Below are positions 1-8,208 of a stretch of 64,000 nucleotides of DNA, in pieces. Position numbers and translations under genes: made by a program. A model generated the notes under the pieces. That model worked only from the letters and a program-made list of their open reading frames with translations, was not told where the DNA came from and made no database searches. Source of the stretch: Pseudomonadota bacterium (GTDB lineage Bacteria; Pseudomonadota; Alphaproteobacteria; Rhodobacterales; Rhodobacteraceae). The number at the start of each line of letters is the position of its first letter. Positions within the stretch are counted from its first letter, which is position 1. The DNA lies in assembly GCA_038533575.1 (NCBI GenBank), contig JBCAYL010000001.1, positions 1,206,226-1,270,225 of the forward strand. Direction: 5' to 3'.

Positions 1-43
1 CCCGCTGCGCAAGGGCCGGACGCGGAGTGCCTAGATCACGGTG

Positions 44-334
44 CTAGTGCGGTTTACCCGGGGCATGACCCGCCGGATGGTCCACGCCCCAGACGAGCGC
101 CGCATCCTTTTCGAGCTTCGCATTCTGCCGCCGGTCGAGCTCCTCGAGGGCCAGCGCGACGCTCCCGGTCTTTGCGAGCGCGCGATCGAAGGCCTTGCGC
201 ACGGTCGCCACACTCCAGGGCAGCACGGCGCTCGCCACCCAGCGCCGCAGCTCAGGCGGCAGCTGATCGAAGTCCTGCATCGGGCGCCGAGACGCCCGGC
301 ACCTCAAGCCGGTCATGCCAAGATTGCGGGCCAT
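44..334 (-). CDS. DUF6525 family small protein
   Basis: Encodes about 96 residues, basic and Trp-containing, with central segments reading LRRWVASAVLPW and LVWGVDHP. It resembles the short DUF6525 proteins I associate with Rhodobacteraceae; their function is unknown. The frame stays open upstream to 481, but the ATG at 334 is preferred because GGGAGG lies six bases upstream and homologues, as I recall them, begin MARNLGMTGLRC. It is divergent from the SufT-like gene at 505. Family assignment is from recognition only. Confidence 0.7.
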   Translation of the reverse strand: MARNLGMTGLRCRASRRPMQDFDQLPPELRRWVASAVLPWSVATVRKAFDRALAKTGSVALALEELDRRQNAKLEKDAALVWGVDHPAGHAPGKPH

Positions 335-504
335 GGGCATCCTCCCGGAAGCAATCAGAGGTAGAATAGCAAACGGAGCCCCCTTGCGTCCAATGGAAGA
401 CGCCGAGCAGACCGCCGAAGCGCGGTTCGTCGCGCGTTGGAATGGCCGGGGAAAGAGTTTACGATGCTTCGTCTTGTGCATATATCGCCCACGAGGAGCG
501 ACAC

Positions 505-864
505 ATGACCCAAATGAGCCAGGCAGAGGGCGATCTCGTAATTCGCCCGTCGACGACCGACCACACGCTCTATGACAGCGTGGTGGAAGCGATCCGGACG
601 GTCTACGACCCGGAGATCCCCGTCAATATCTTCGATCTGGGCCTGATTTACACGATCTCGATCAGCGAAGAGAACGCCGTGCTTGTGATCATGACGCTGA
701 CCGCACCGGGCTGCCCGGTGGCCGAAGACATGCCCGGATGGGTAGCAGACGCCGTCGAGCCCCTTCCGGGGATCAAGCAGGTCGATGTAGAGATCACCTG
801 GGACCCGCCCTGGGGCATGGACATGATGAGCGAGGAAGCCCGGCTCGAGCTCGGCTTCATGTGA
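505..864 (+). CDS. SufT-like DUF59 (MIP18 family) Fe-S assembly factor
   Basis: A 119-residue protein of the MIP18/DUF59 family, which helps mature iron-sulfur proteins alongside the SUF machinery. It has the family signature DPEIPVNIFDLGLIY and the Cys-containing loop LTAPGCPVAEDMP, followed by a conserved WDPPW segment near the C-terminus. The start at 505 is preferred over the upstream ATG at 442 because GAGGAG precedes it at normal spacing. Eight bases separate it from the TfoX-like gene, so co-transcription is likely. An A-type Fe-S carrier lies further on at 5349, but no other suf genes are adjacent. Confidence 0.85.
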   Translation: MTQMSQAEGDLVIRPSTTDHTLYDSVVEAIRTVYDPEIPVNIFDLGLIYTISISEENAVLVIMTLTAPGCPVAEDMPGWVADAVEPLPGIKQVDVEITWDPPWGMDMMSEEARLELGFM

Positions 865-872
865 CGCGATAG

Positions 873-1202
873 ATGGCGGTCACGGCAGAAGATATCGCCT
901 TTGTCAGGGATCTCTTCTCCGGCCTGCCAGCATTGACCACGCGCAAGATGTTTGGCGGGCTCTCGGTCTATTCCGAGGGGCAGATCTTCGCAATCATCGG
1001 TCCGGAAAACCGCATCTACATCAAGGCCTCCGGTCCATTGGCTGAGGCGCTCGCCGCGGAGGGCGGCGCGCAATTTGTCTACGAGGGCAAGGAAAAGACG
1101 GCGTCCATGGGCTATTGGACGCTCCCGGAAAGCGCGCTCGATGACCCGGACGAGGCGGCGGACTGGGCACGGCGCGCTCTGGATGCAGCCGTGCGCGGCT
1201 GA
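873..1202 (+). CDS. TfoX/Sxy N-terminal domain protein
   Basis: A 109-residue protein matching the TfoX N-terminal domain: an LTTRKMFGGLSVY motif near residue 25, an IYIKA strand, and a C-terminal GYWTLPESALDD followed by a helix. In gamma-proteobacteria full-length TfoX/Sxy activates competence genes. Stand-alone N-terminal domains as here are widespread and uncharacterised, so a competence role should not be assumed. It sits 8 bp after the SufT-like gene and 6 bp before the acetyltransferase gene, suggesting one transcript. Confidence 0.85.
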   Translation: MAVTAEDIAFVRDLFSGLPALTTRKMFGGLSVYSEGQIFAIIGPENRIYIKASGPLAEALAAEGGAQFVYEGKEKTASMGYWTLPESALDDPDEAADWARRALDAAVRG

Positions 1203-1208
1203 TCCTGC

Positions 1209-1766
1209 ATGACAGACACCCGCAGCGAGAGAGAAAAGATGATCGCCGGCGATCTTTATCGCCCCGGTGATGCGGAGCTCGTGGCCGCGCGTGCCAGGGC
1301 ACAGGAGCTCATGGCCGCTTATAACCGGACAACCGTCTCCGACGGTGACGCGCGTCGCCCGATCCTCGACGAGCTGCTCGGCTCGCGCGGCAAGGACTGC
1401 GCCATACGAGCGCCCTTCTACGTCGATTACGGCACCAATATTCACCTCGGTGACGACGTCTTCTTCAACTACGGCTGCACCGTGCTCGACATCTGCCCGG
1501 TGACCATCGGCGACCGAACGCAGATCGGCCCGATGACGCAAATCCTCGCCGCAGATCACCCGCGAGACGCGGAGAGCCGCGCCGCGTTTCTCGAGCTTGG
1601 CCAGCCCATAACCATTGGCGCGGATGTCTGGATCGGGGGTGGTGCGCTCATCTTGCCGGGCGTCACCATCGGGGACCACGCGATCATCGGCGCGGGCGCC
1701 GTTGTCACGCGGGACGTGCGCGACGGTGTGACCGTTGCGGGCAATCCGGCCCGCCCCCTACGCTAA
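1209..1766 (+). CDS. maa: maltose/galactoside-type O-acetyltransferase (LacA/Maa/NodL family)
   Basis: A 185-residue left-handed beta-helix acyltransferase. The N-terminal Maa/NodL cap (SEREKMIAGDLYRPGDAEL) is followed by hexapeptide-repeat turns such as NIHLGDDVFFNYG and WIGGGALILPGVTIG, and by the C-terminal family ending VAGNPARPLR. The catalytic His is in the AADHPRD segment. The family transfers acetyl from acetyl-CoA to sugar hydroxyls in the cytoplasm; the true substrate is not deducible. It is probably co-transcribed with the two genes upstream. Confidence 0.88.
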   Translation: MTDTRSEREKMIAGDLYRPGDAELVAARARAQELMAAYNRTTVSDGDARRPILDELLGSRGKDCAIRAPFYVDYGTNIHLGDDVFFNYGCTVLDICPVTIGDRTQIGPMTQILAADHPRDAESRAAFLELGQPITIGADVWIGGGALILPGVTIGDHAIIGAGAVVTRDVRDGVTVAGNPARPLR

Positions 1767-1904
1767 GCCAAGCACTGCGCGCAGCCGTGCCCAGAGCCGC
1801 GCGCGGCGCTCGATGCGATCTTTTGCTACCAATTTTGCAAACAGCGCGCGCTCCTTCTCTGCTTCTGTTTTGGCGGGACGCGGCGGAAAGAACCAAACGG
1901 CCAT
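1758..1904 (-). CDS. small basic hypothetical protein, 48 aa
   Basis: A 48-residue ORF starting MAVWFFPPRPAK and continuing as a Lys/Arg/Glu-rich amphipathic helix to ...LRAVLGLA. The start is well supported: AAGGAG lies seven bases upstream of the ATG. The stop overlaps the 3' end of the acetyltransferase gene by 9 bp on the opposite strand. It is unrecognised; the aromatic/proline N-terminus and charged helix would fit a small membrane-surface or ribosome-associated protein, but that is speculation. Confidence 0.55.
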   Translation of the reverse strand: MAVWFFPPRPAKTEAEKERALFAKLVAKDRIERRARLWARLRAVLGLA

Positions 1905-1989
1905 GGACTTACTCCTTTGTGTCTCGGGAGTAAGATACGCCACGGCCCCGCCCTTGCATCCCGGCCAAATCGCAACCACACTTTCATTC

Positions 1990-2811
1990 ATGCAAATGCC
2001 TTGGGACGATCTCGCGCTTTTCTCCGCCGTGGCCCGCCACGGTGCCTTGGCCCGTGCCGCGCAAGAAACAGGCGTGAGCGCCGCCACCCTGTCGCGCCGG
2101 ATGACCTCGCTCGAGGCGCGGATGGGGCGCAGGCTCTTTCTGCACGGCGCGCAAGGCTACACGCCCACCGCCGAAGGCCGCGCGCTCCTGCAGCGGACCG
2201 AGCGCATGGAGGCCGCTGCCGCCGATATCGCCACCTGGCGCGAGGCGCAGGCCGGACCGGTGCGCGTGCGGATCTCCGCCGGGACGTGGACCGCGCTGCA
2301 TTTGGCTGAGAATATCGCGCAAGTCTGGCAGCCCGGCGCTATCTGGGTGCCGGAATTCCTGCATTGCAACCTCGAGATGGATATCGCGCGGCGCGAGATC
2401 GACATCGGCCTCCGCAATCGCAGGCCGGAACAGCCATGGCTGGCCGGGCGCGCCATCGGATCGGTGTCCTTCGCCGCCTATGGGCGGCCTGGAGTCTCCG
2501 GTTGGATCGGGGCCTCCTATGATGCGGCTGCCACGGCGTCGTCGACCTGGGTAGCGCGGCACCACGGCGCCGACATAGTCACGACGGCCAATGATCCAAG
2601 GCTGGCTCTCGCCATGGCAGAGGCCGGCATCGGGCAGGTCATGCTGCCGACCTTCGTGGGAGAAGCGCGGCAGGAGCTGGAGCGAAAAGGCGAGATCATC
2701 GAAGAGCTTACGCACCATCGTTGGCTCGTAAGCCACCATGAGGGCCGCCACGAGCCCGGCATCCGTGCGGCGCTCGATGCGCTGGCCGATTACCTCGCGG
2801 CCTTGCCCTAG
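1990..2811 (+). CDS. LysR-family transcriptional regulator
   Basis: About 273 residues. The N-terminal winged helix-turn-helix (WDDLALFSAVARHGALARAA through LEARMGRRLF) is typical of LysR, followed by a shorter than usual effector domain. The start is at 1990 or 1996 (MQMPWDD or MPWDD); neither has a clear Shine-Dalgarno. The target is unknown. It is divergent from the 48-residue gene and its stop lies 1 bp from the convergent amino-acid ABC transporter ATPase, so it is unlikely to be in that operon, though it could regulate it. Confidence 0.85.
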   Translation: MQMPWDDLALFSAVARHGALARAAQETGVSAATLSRRMTSLEARMGRRLFLHGAQGYTPTAEGRALLQRTERMEAAAADIATWREAQAGPVRVRISAGTWTALHLAENIAQVWQPGAIWVPEFLHCNLEMDIARREIDIGLRNRRPEQPWLAGRAIGSVSFAAYGRPGVSGWIGASYDAAATASSTWVARHHGADIVTTANDPRLALAMAEAGIGQVMLPTFVGEARQELERKGEIIEELTHHRWLVSHHEGRHEPGIRAALDALADYLAALP

Positions 2812-2812
2812 C

Positions 2813-3541
2813 TCACTTGATCGTCCGCGCGAGAAAGGCCTGGGTCTCCGCGCGCTTCGGCGCTGCGAGCACCTGCGCGGGCGGTCCCTCCTCCACCACG
2901 CGCCCATCCTTCAAAAAACACACCTTGTCAGCAGCTTCTCGGGCGAAGTTCATCTCGTGGGTGGCGAGGACCATCGTCATGCCGTCACCCTTCAGCGTGC
3001 GCAGGACATCGAGCACCTCGCCCACGAGCTGGGGGTCGAGCGCGCTGGTGATCTCGTCGAAGAGCATCACCTCGGGCCGCATGGCCAGCGCGCGCACGAT
3101 CGCCACACGCTGCTGCTGCCCACCGGACAGCTGATCCGGATAGTGGCCCCTGCGATCTGCGAGACCGAACCTCTCGAAAAGCGCTGTGATCTCAGGGCGT
3201 AACGCCTCGACGCTCATCCCGCGCACACGGCGCGGCGCGAGCATCGCATTCTCTTCCGCCGTCATGTGCGGAAAGAGGTTGTAGCTCTGGAAGACCATGC
3301 CGATGCGCCGCCGCACGGGCTCGGGATCGAGCCCGGGCACGCTGATATCCTCGCCATCCAGATAGATCGCGCCGTCCTCGATGGGCTCGAGGAGGTTGAT
3401 GCAGCGCAGCAGCGTGGACTTGCCGGCGCCGGAGGCACCGATAAGGCAGACCATCTGCCCCTCTTCGACGTCGAGCGAGATCCCGTCGCAGACCCGATTT
3501 GACCCGAATTCCTTGACCACGTCCCGCAGCGCGAGCTTCAT
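2813..3541 (-). CDS. amino-acid ABC transporter ATP-binding protein
   Basis: A 242-residue ABC ATPase of the GlnQ/HisP class. It shows Walker A GASGAGKST, Q-loop FQSYNLFPH, signature LSGGQQQR, Walker B VMLFDEITSALD and switch His in LATHEMNFA. ATG at 3541 overlaps the permease stop by 4 bp (ATGA), giving translational coupling. Many GlnQ-type proteins have DEPTSALDP; here it is DEITSALDP, a common variant. It supplies energy for the permease and binding protein immediately upstream in the operon. Confidence 0.95.
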   Translation of the reverse strand: MKLALRDVVKEFGSNRVCDGISLDVEEGQMVCLIGASGAGKSTLLRCINLLEPIEDGAIYLDGEDISVPGLDPEPVRRRIGMVFQSYNLFPHMTAEENAMLAPRRVRGMSVEALRPEITALFERFGLADRRGHYPDQLSGGQQQRVAIVRALAMRPEVMLFDEITSALDPQLVGEVLDVLRTLKGDGMTMVLATHEMNFAREAADKVCFLKDGRVVEEGPPAQVLAAPKRAETQAFLARTIK

Positions 3542-4392
3542 GATCGCTCCCGCGCCTGCTTGGAGATGAGATAATCCGCGTAGCGGGTTGCCGGGATGGT
3601 GATCGCCAGAAAGATCAGCGCGGCCCCGACATAGGGTGTGAAATTCGCGAGAAGCGATTTGTAGACGCCCGCCTGCCGGAAGATCTCCACGGGCCCGATG
3701 AAGCTGAGGAGTGCCACGTCCTTCTGGAGCGCAATGAGCATGTTCATCTGGGCCGGGATCACCCGGCGGATCGCTTGCGGCAGGATCACGTAGCGCATGG
3801 TGTCCCGGTCGCTCAGGCCCAGCGATTGCGCTGCCGCGCGCTGGGAGGTGTGCACGCTCTCGATGCCCCCGCGAAAGATCTCGGCCACGTAGGCCGAATA
3901 GGTCAGCACAAGCGCCACGGTCCCCCAGATGTACGGGCTGTTCCACGGGCGCGGCAGCCCGAGCCCGGGGATGCCGAAGCCGATGAGATAGACCGTCAGG
4001 ATCACGGGCAGGCCGCGAAACACATCCGTGTAGGCCGCGCCGAAGATGCGCAGCGGAAAAAGCACCGGCGACCGCGCATCGCGCATCAGCGCGACCCCGA
4101 GGCCAAGCACCGCGATGAGCGGCGCGGACCACGCGAAGATCATCAGGTTCTGCAAGAAGGCGTCGAGCAGCCCCGGGAAGGTGCGCGCGAAGACGTCTCC
4201 GTTGAAAAAGCTGCGCGCGACCTTCTCCCAGCCCGGCGCCATCGGCACGAGCACGATGATCGCCGCGAAGACGGCCGCCGTGGACGCCCCCGCGATCAGG
4301 AGCGAGCGGCGCCTTATCCGGTCTTCGTAGATCTGACGGCGCGTCCGCGGCAGCTTTTGCCCGCGCCGCGCCCCCTCGTCGGCCAAGGCCAT
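3538..4392 (-). CDS. polar amino-acid ABC transporter permease (HisM/GlnP type)
   Basis: A 284-residue inner-membrane permease. A charged cytoplasmic N-terminus of about 30 residues is followed by several hydrophobic helices and the EAA-type loop (SLGLSDRDTMRYVILPQAIRR) that contacts the ATPase. There is only one permease gene in the operon, so the transporter is probably a homodimer in the membrane. It starts 3 bp after the binding-protein stop (4396) and overlaps the ATPase start. Confidence 0.93.
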   Translation of the reverse strand: MALADEGARRGQKLPRTRRQIYEDRIRRRSLLIAGASTAAVFAAIIVLVPMAPGWEKVARSFFNGDVFARTFPGLLDAFLQNLMIFAWSAPLIAVLGLGVALMRDARSPVLFPLRIFGAAYTDVFRGLPVILTVYLIGFGIPGLGLPRPWNSPYIWGTVALVLTYSAYVAEIFRGGIESVHTSQRAAAQSLGLSDRDTMRYVILPQAIRRVIPAQMNMLIALQKDVALLSFIGPVEIFRQAGVYKSLLANFTPYVGAALIFLAITIPATRYADYLISKQARERS

Positions 4393-4395
4393 GGG

Positions 4396-5211
4396 TTACT
4401 CCGCGATGAGCGGCACGCCGGTCGTGTCCTGCAGCCACTGCGCCTCGATATCGGCCAATTGCCCGCTTTCCGTGATCGCGGCGAGCGCGGCATCCACGCA
4501 TTCCTTGAGCGCGTTGCCCTCTTCCATGAGCATGCCGAATTGATCCGGGATCTCCGTGCGGTCGGCCGGGAACTGGCCGATGACCTGGCTATCTTCGATG
4601 ACCACGGCCGACAGGAAGAGCGCCGTGGGCAGGTCAAAGAGCGCGGCGTCGATCTGGCCTGCCTGCATGGCGGCCGTGACATCGGCGTTATCGCCATAAA
4701 GGAGTGGCTGGCTCGTGGGCTCGATCGTTTCGAGGAGCTTCGGCACCGCGGTCGTGGTCCCGACCGCGCCCCATTGCAGGTCGCGCAGCGCGCCGAGCTC
4801 CGCGGGGGTGGAGGATGCGGGACCCACGGCCAGCACAGCCATGGCCGCGCTGTAGTAGGGCGCCGAGAAGTCCACCATCATGTCGCGCTCCGCGGTGATC
4901 GAGTATTGCTGAATGTTGACGTCGAAATTCTTAGCACCGGGCTGGATCGCCTCGTCGAAGGAGGTGCGCACCCACACGACATCCTCGGCCGCGAGCCCCA
5001 TCTCCTCGGCCACCGCGTAGGCCACGGCTGCCTCGAAGCCCATGCCGGACTGGGGATTGTCGTCCATGACCCACGGGAAATAGGCCGGGTTGCCCGTCGC
5101 GACGGTCAATTTGCCCTCCGTGATCGTCTTGCCTTCGTAGCAGGCATGACCGCCTGCGAGAGCGGTGGTGGCGGTGAGCGTGAGTGCAGTGGTGATCGCG
5201 AGGAATTTCAT
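4396..5211 (-). CDS. amino-acid ABC transporter substrate-binding protein
   Basis: A 271-residue periplasmic SBP_bac_3-family protein. A signal peptide (MKFLAITTALTLTATTALA) precedes the ligand-binding domain with TVATGNPAYFPWVMDD, GFEAAVAYAVAEEMG and the DAALFDLPTAL segment. AAGGGAGG lies five bases before the ATG. It is the first gene of a binding protein-permease-ATPase operon on the minus strand. Cysteines flank the mature N-terminus and a later loop. The ligand cannot be read from sequence; polar or branched amino acids are usual. Confidence 0.92.
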   Translation of the reverse strand: MKFLAITTALTLTATTALAGGHACYEGKTITEGKLTVATGNPAYFPWVMDDNPQSGMGFEAAVAYAVAEEMGLAAEDVVWVRTSFDEAIQPGAKNFDVNIQQYSITAERDMMVDFSAPYYSAAMAVLAVGPASSTPAELGALRDLQWGAVGTTTAVPKLLETIEPTSQPLLYGDNADVTAAMQAGQIDAALFDLPTALFLSAVVIEDSQVIGQFPADRTEIPDQFGMLMEEGNALKECVDAALAAITESGQLADIEAQWLQDTTGVPLIAE

Positions 5212-5348
5212 GGCAGCCTCCCTTGTTGCTTCGGCTCAGTATGGACCCGCACGTCGGAGTGTCCAGCCTTCGGGGGCCCATGCGGCCATGCCCTTGAGCG
5301 ACCACGCAAAAGAGCCTATCTTTTGGCTTCCAGCGCAGGAGACGCCGC

Positions 5349-5735
5349 ATGTTTGGCATTCCGGGCCAAGCCCCCGTGACCATCACCCCCGCCGCCGTGA
5401 AGCAGATCTCAAAGCTCATGGCGAAGGGCGGAAAGTACGGCATGAAGATCGGGCTGAAGAAGGGCGGCTGCGCGGGCATGGAATACACCATGGATTACGT
5501 GGACGGCGCAGAGCCATCCGACGAGGTCGTCGAGCAGGATGGCGCGCGCGTGCTCATCGCGCCCACGGCGCAGATGTTCCTCTTCGGCACCGAGATCGAC
5601 TACCAGACCTCGCTCCTCGAGAGCTCCTTCACGTTCAACAATCCGAACGTGACAGAGGCCTGCGGATGCGGGGAATCGATCAAGTTCGAGCCCGTTGAAA
5701 AGCTCGACCCCAACGCCATCCCGAAGATCTCGTAA
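5349..5735 (+). CDS. A-type iron-sulfur carrier (HesB/IscA/SufA family)
   Basis: A 128-residue protein with the three conserved cluster-binding cysteines: C41 in LKKGGCAGMEY, and C105 and C107 in ACGCGES near the C-terminus. A-type carriers deliver Fe-S clusters to apo-enzymes. Length and the GCAGM motif fit IscA/SufA/ErpA; which paralogue cannot be settled. AGGAG lies just upstream of the ATG. It is followed 59 bp later by tpiA on the same strand. Confidence 0.92.
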   Translation: MFGIPGQAPVTITPAAVKQISKLMAKGGKYGMKIGLKKGGCAGMEYTMDYVDGAEPSDEVVEQDGARVLIAPTAQMFLFGTEIDYQTSLLESSFTFNNPNVTEACGCGESIKFEPVEKLDPNAIPKIS

Positions 5736-5794
5736 GCCCCTGCTTGACGCCCCCGTGCCCTGCGCGACATTGAGGGCCGAAAAGGAGAGATCCC

Positions 5795-6538
5795 ATGCGC
5801 AAGCTTGCAGCCGGAAACTGGAAAATGAACGGGATGGGCAGCGCGATCGCCGAGGCGCGCGCCGTGTCCATCGCCAATCAGACCCCGTCGGTCGATGTGC
5901 TTCTGGCGCCGCCCGCCACGCTGCTGACGCGCATGGCCGAAGCGCTCGCCAATTCCTCCGTCTCGCTGGGCGCGCAGGATTGCCATGCCGCCGAAAGCGG
6001 TGCGCATACCGGTGATATCGCGGCGCCCATGCTAGCCGAGGCCGGGGCCAGCGCCGTCATCGTCGGGCATTCGGAGCGTCGCACGGACCACGCCGAGACA
6101 GACGCGCTGGTGAAAGCCAAGGCCGAAGCCGCCATTGCCGCGGGTCTCGGGGCCATCGTCTGCATCGGCGAGACCCTGGCCGAACGGGAAGCGGGCCAGA
6201 CCCTCGAGATCGTGCGGCGCCAGCTCTCGGGCTCCCTGCCCGCCGGCGCCACGCCTGCCAACACTGTCATCGCCTACGAGCCCGTCTGGGCCATCGGGAC
6301 CGGCGTCGTGGCGACGCCCGAGCAGATCGCGGAGGTCCATGCCGACCTGCGCAAGGAGCTTTCGAAGCTCATGGATGGCGCGGACGAGGTGCGGCTCCTC
6401 TATGGCGGATCCGTGAAGGCCGCCAATGCCGCCGAGATCTTTGCCATCGGCGACGTTGACGGGGCGCTCGTGGGCGGGGCCTCACTGAAGGCGGACGACT
6501 TCAACCCGATCATCGCAGCGCTGGAAGCGGCACCCTGA
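5795..6538 (+). CDS. tpiA: triose-phosphate isomerase
   Basis: A 247-residue TIM-barrel enzyme interconverting dihydroxyacetone phosphate and glyceraldehyde-3-phosphate. The substrate Lys is in AAGNWKMNG, the electrophile His in IVGHSERR, the catalytic Glu in AYEPVWAIGTG, and the phosphate-binding loops are YGGSVKAANA and GALVGGASL. AAGGAGAG precedes the ATG. It ends 4 bp before the iron permease gene, which may therefore be co-transcribed. Confidence 0.97.
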   Translation: MRKLAAGNWKMNGMGSAIAEARAVSIANQTPSVDVLLAPPATLLTRMAEALANSSVSLGAQDCHAAESGAHTGDIAAPMLAEAGASAVIVGHSERRTDHAETDALVKAKAEAAIAAGLGAIVCIGETLAEREAGQTLEIVRRQLSGSLPAGATPANTVIAYEPVWAIGTGVVATPEQIAEVHADLRKELSKLMDGADEVRLLYGGSVKAANAAEIFAIGDVDGALVGGASLKADDFNPIIAALEAAP

Positions 6539-6542
6539 CGCC

Positions 6543-8162
6543 ATGAGGGCGAACTGGCTCGGCTTTGGCGCGGTCAGCGCGGCGGCGCTCTGTCTGCTGC
6601 CCATGGCGTTCGTCGCGGGCGTCGCCGCCACCGGGACACTCGACACCGTGCGGCAGCTCGCCAACACGGTGCTCCTCGACTACACGCTCACGACGCTCAT
6701 CCTCATCGTGCTGGTGGCGATCGGCACCGCGAGCATCGGGACGGGCTGCGCGTGGCTGGTGACGATGACGCGGTTTCCCGGCGCGCGCCTCTTCGAGATC
6801 GCGCTGGCCCTGCCCTTCGCCTTCCCTGCCTACGTGCTGGCCTATGCCTACACCGACGTGCTCGACCATCCCGGCATCGTCCAATCCCTCCTGCGCGACC
6901 TGACAGGCTGGGGCCCGCGCGACTACTGGTTCCCCGAGATCAGGTCGGTCGGAGGGGCGGCGCTCATGCTGACGCTCGTGCTCTACCCCTATGTCTACCT
7001 CCTCGCCCGCGCCGCGTTTCTGCAGCAGAGCGCGACGGCCTACCTCGCCGCACGCTCCCTCGGGCGCGGTCCGCTTGGGGCCTTCCTCGGTGCCTCGGTC
7101 CCACTGGCGCGCCCGGCTATCATGGGCGGGGTGCTTCTGGCCGTCATGGAGACGCTGGCGGATTTCGGCACCGTCTCCTTCTTCGGCGTGCAGACATTCG
7201 CGACGGGCATCTACCGGTCCTGGCTGGGCTTCGCGGACCGTCCCGCCACCGCGCAGCTCGCGCTCTGCCTCCTCCTCGCGGCACTCTTGATCGGGCTCCT
7301 CGAACGGGCCCAGCGCGGTCGCGCGCGCCACCACGGGGCGGGCAAGCGGCACGAACGGGTGGGCATGGTGACGCTGACGGGCGCGGCGCGCTGGTGGGCC
7401 ATGGCGGCCTGTGCGTTGCCGGTCATCCTCGGCTTCGCGCTCCCGGTCGTGATCCTCTTCTCCATGGCGCTCAATTCCGAGCAGGATCTCTTCTCTGCGC
7501 GCTACCTTCTTTTCCTGAAGAACTCGCTCACGCTAGCGTCCGTCGCGGCCATCGTCACGGTGGCCTTCGCGATCCTCATCGGCGCGAGCCAACGTCTGCG
7601 CCCAACGCCTGTTGCCCATGCGTCCGCGCAAATCGCGCGGTTGGGCTACGCCGTGCCGGGCGGGGTCATCGCGGTGGGGCTCATGGTGCCCTTCGCCACG
7701 CTCGACAATCGTATCGACGCCTTCATGGAGGGGACGTTCGGCATCGACACGGGGCTCCTCATCACGGGGTCGATCTGGCTGCTCGTGGTCGCCTACGCGG
7801 TGCGCTTCATGGCCGCCGCGCTCAATGCCTTCGAGGGCGGCATGGCCACGCTCAACCCCAATACCGAGGCCGTGGCGCGCACGCTGGGCTCCGGCCCGGG
7901 CATGCTGCTGCGGCGCATCTTCGTTCCAGCGCTCTGGCCCTCGGTGGCCACTGCGCTCCTCATCGTCTTCGTGGACGTGATGAAAGAGCTCCCGGCGACG
8001 CTCATCATGCGGCCCTTCAACTACGACACGCTGGCCGTGCAGGCCCATCGACTGGCCTCCGACGAGCGCCTCGAAGGGGCGGCCGTGCCGTCGCTCGTGC
8101 TGGTGGCGGTGGGGCTCTTGCCGGTGATCCTGCTCTGCCGGACGCTCGGCAGGCGCAAATAA
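6543..8162 (+). CDS. fbpB: ferric-iron ABC transporter permease (FbpB/SfuB type)
   Basis: A 539-residue, roughly twelve-helix permease built as two fused halves. Each half carries an EAA loop, ARSLGRGPLGAFLGASVPLA and ARTLGSGPGMLLRRIFVPAL, which dock the ATPase. Fused permeases of this size are typical of the Fe(III) FbpABC family. It faces the matching binding-protein gene across a shared terminator. No fbpC-type ATPase gene lies nearby, so the ATPase must be encoded elsewhere or be shared. Confidence 0.9.
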   Translation: MRANWLGFGAVSAAALCLLPMAFVAGVAATGTLDTVRQLANTVLLDYTLTTLILIVLVAIGTASIGTGCAWLVTMTRFPGARLFEIALALPFAFPAYVLAYAYTDVLDHPGIVQSLLRDLTGWGPRDYWFPEIRSVGGAALMLTLVLYPYVYLLARAAFLQQSATAYLAARSLGRGPLGAFLGASVPLARPAIMGGVLLAVMETLADFGTVSFFGVQTFATGIYRSWLGFADRPATAQLALCLLLAALLIGLLERAQRGRARHHGAGKRHERVGMVTLTGAARWWAMAACALPVILGFALPVVILFSMALNSEQDLFSARYLLFLKNSLTLASVAAIVTVAFAILIGASQRLRPTPVAHASAQIARLGYAVPGGVIAVGLMVPFATLDNRIDAFMEGTFGIDTGLLITGSIWLLVVAYAVRFMAAALNAFEGGMATLNPNTEAVARTLGSGPGMLLRRIFVPALWPSVATALLIVFVDVMKELPATLIMRPFNYDTLAVQAHRLASDERLEGAAVPSLVLVAVGLLPVILLCRTLGRRK

Positions 8163-8165
8163 AAA

Positions 8166-8188
8166 AGCCCCCGGCTGAACCGGGGGCC
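8166..8188. terminator. bidirectional rho-independent terminator
   Basis: A perfect 8-bp GC-rich hairpin (GCCCCCGG, five-base loop, CCGGGGGC) sits between the convergent permease and binding-protein genes. It is preceded by an A-run, which becomes a U-run for leftward transcription. The A-run strongly supports termination of the minus-strand gene; for the plus-strand gene the hairpin is followed only by CTT. Confidence 0.8.
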
Positions 8189-8208
8189 TTCGACGCTCAG
8201 CGGGGCGA

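Noticed and set aside
3775-5379. 534-codon plus-strand open frame opposite the amino-acid ABC transporter
   Set aside because: It mirrors the high-GC coding on the other strand, is full of Arg/His/Pro with no domain, and the minus strand has clear transporter genes.
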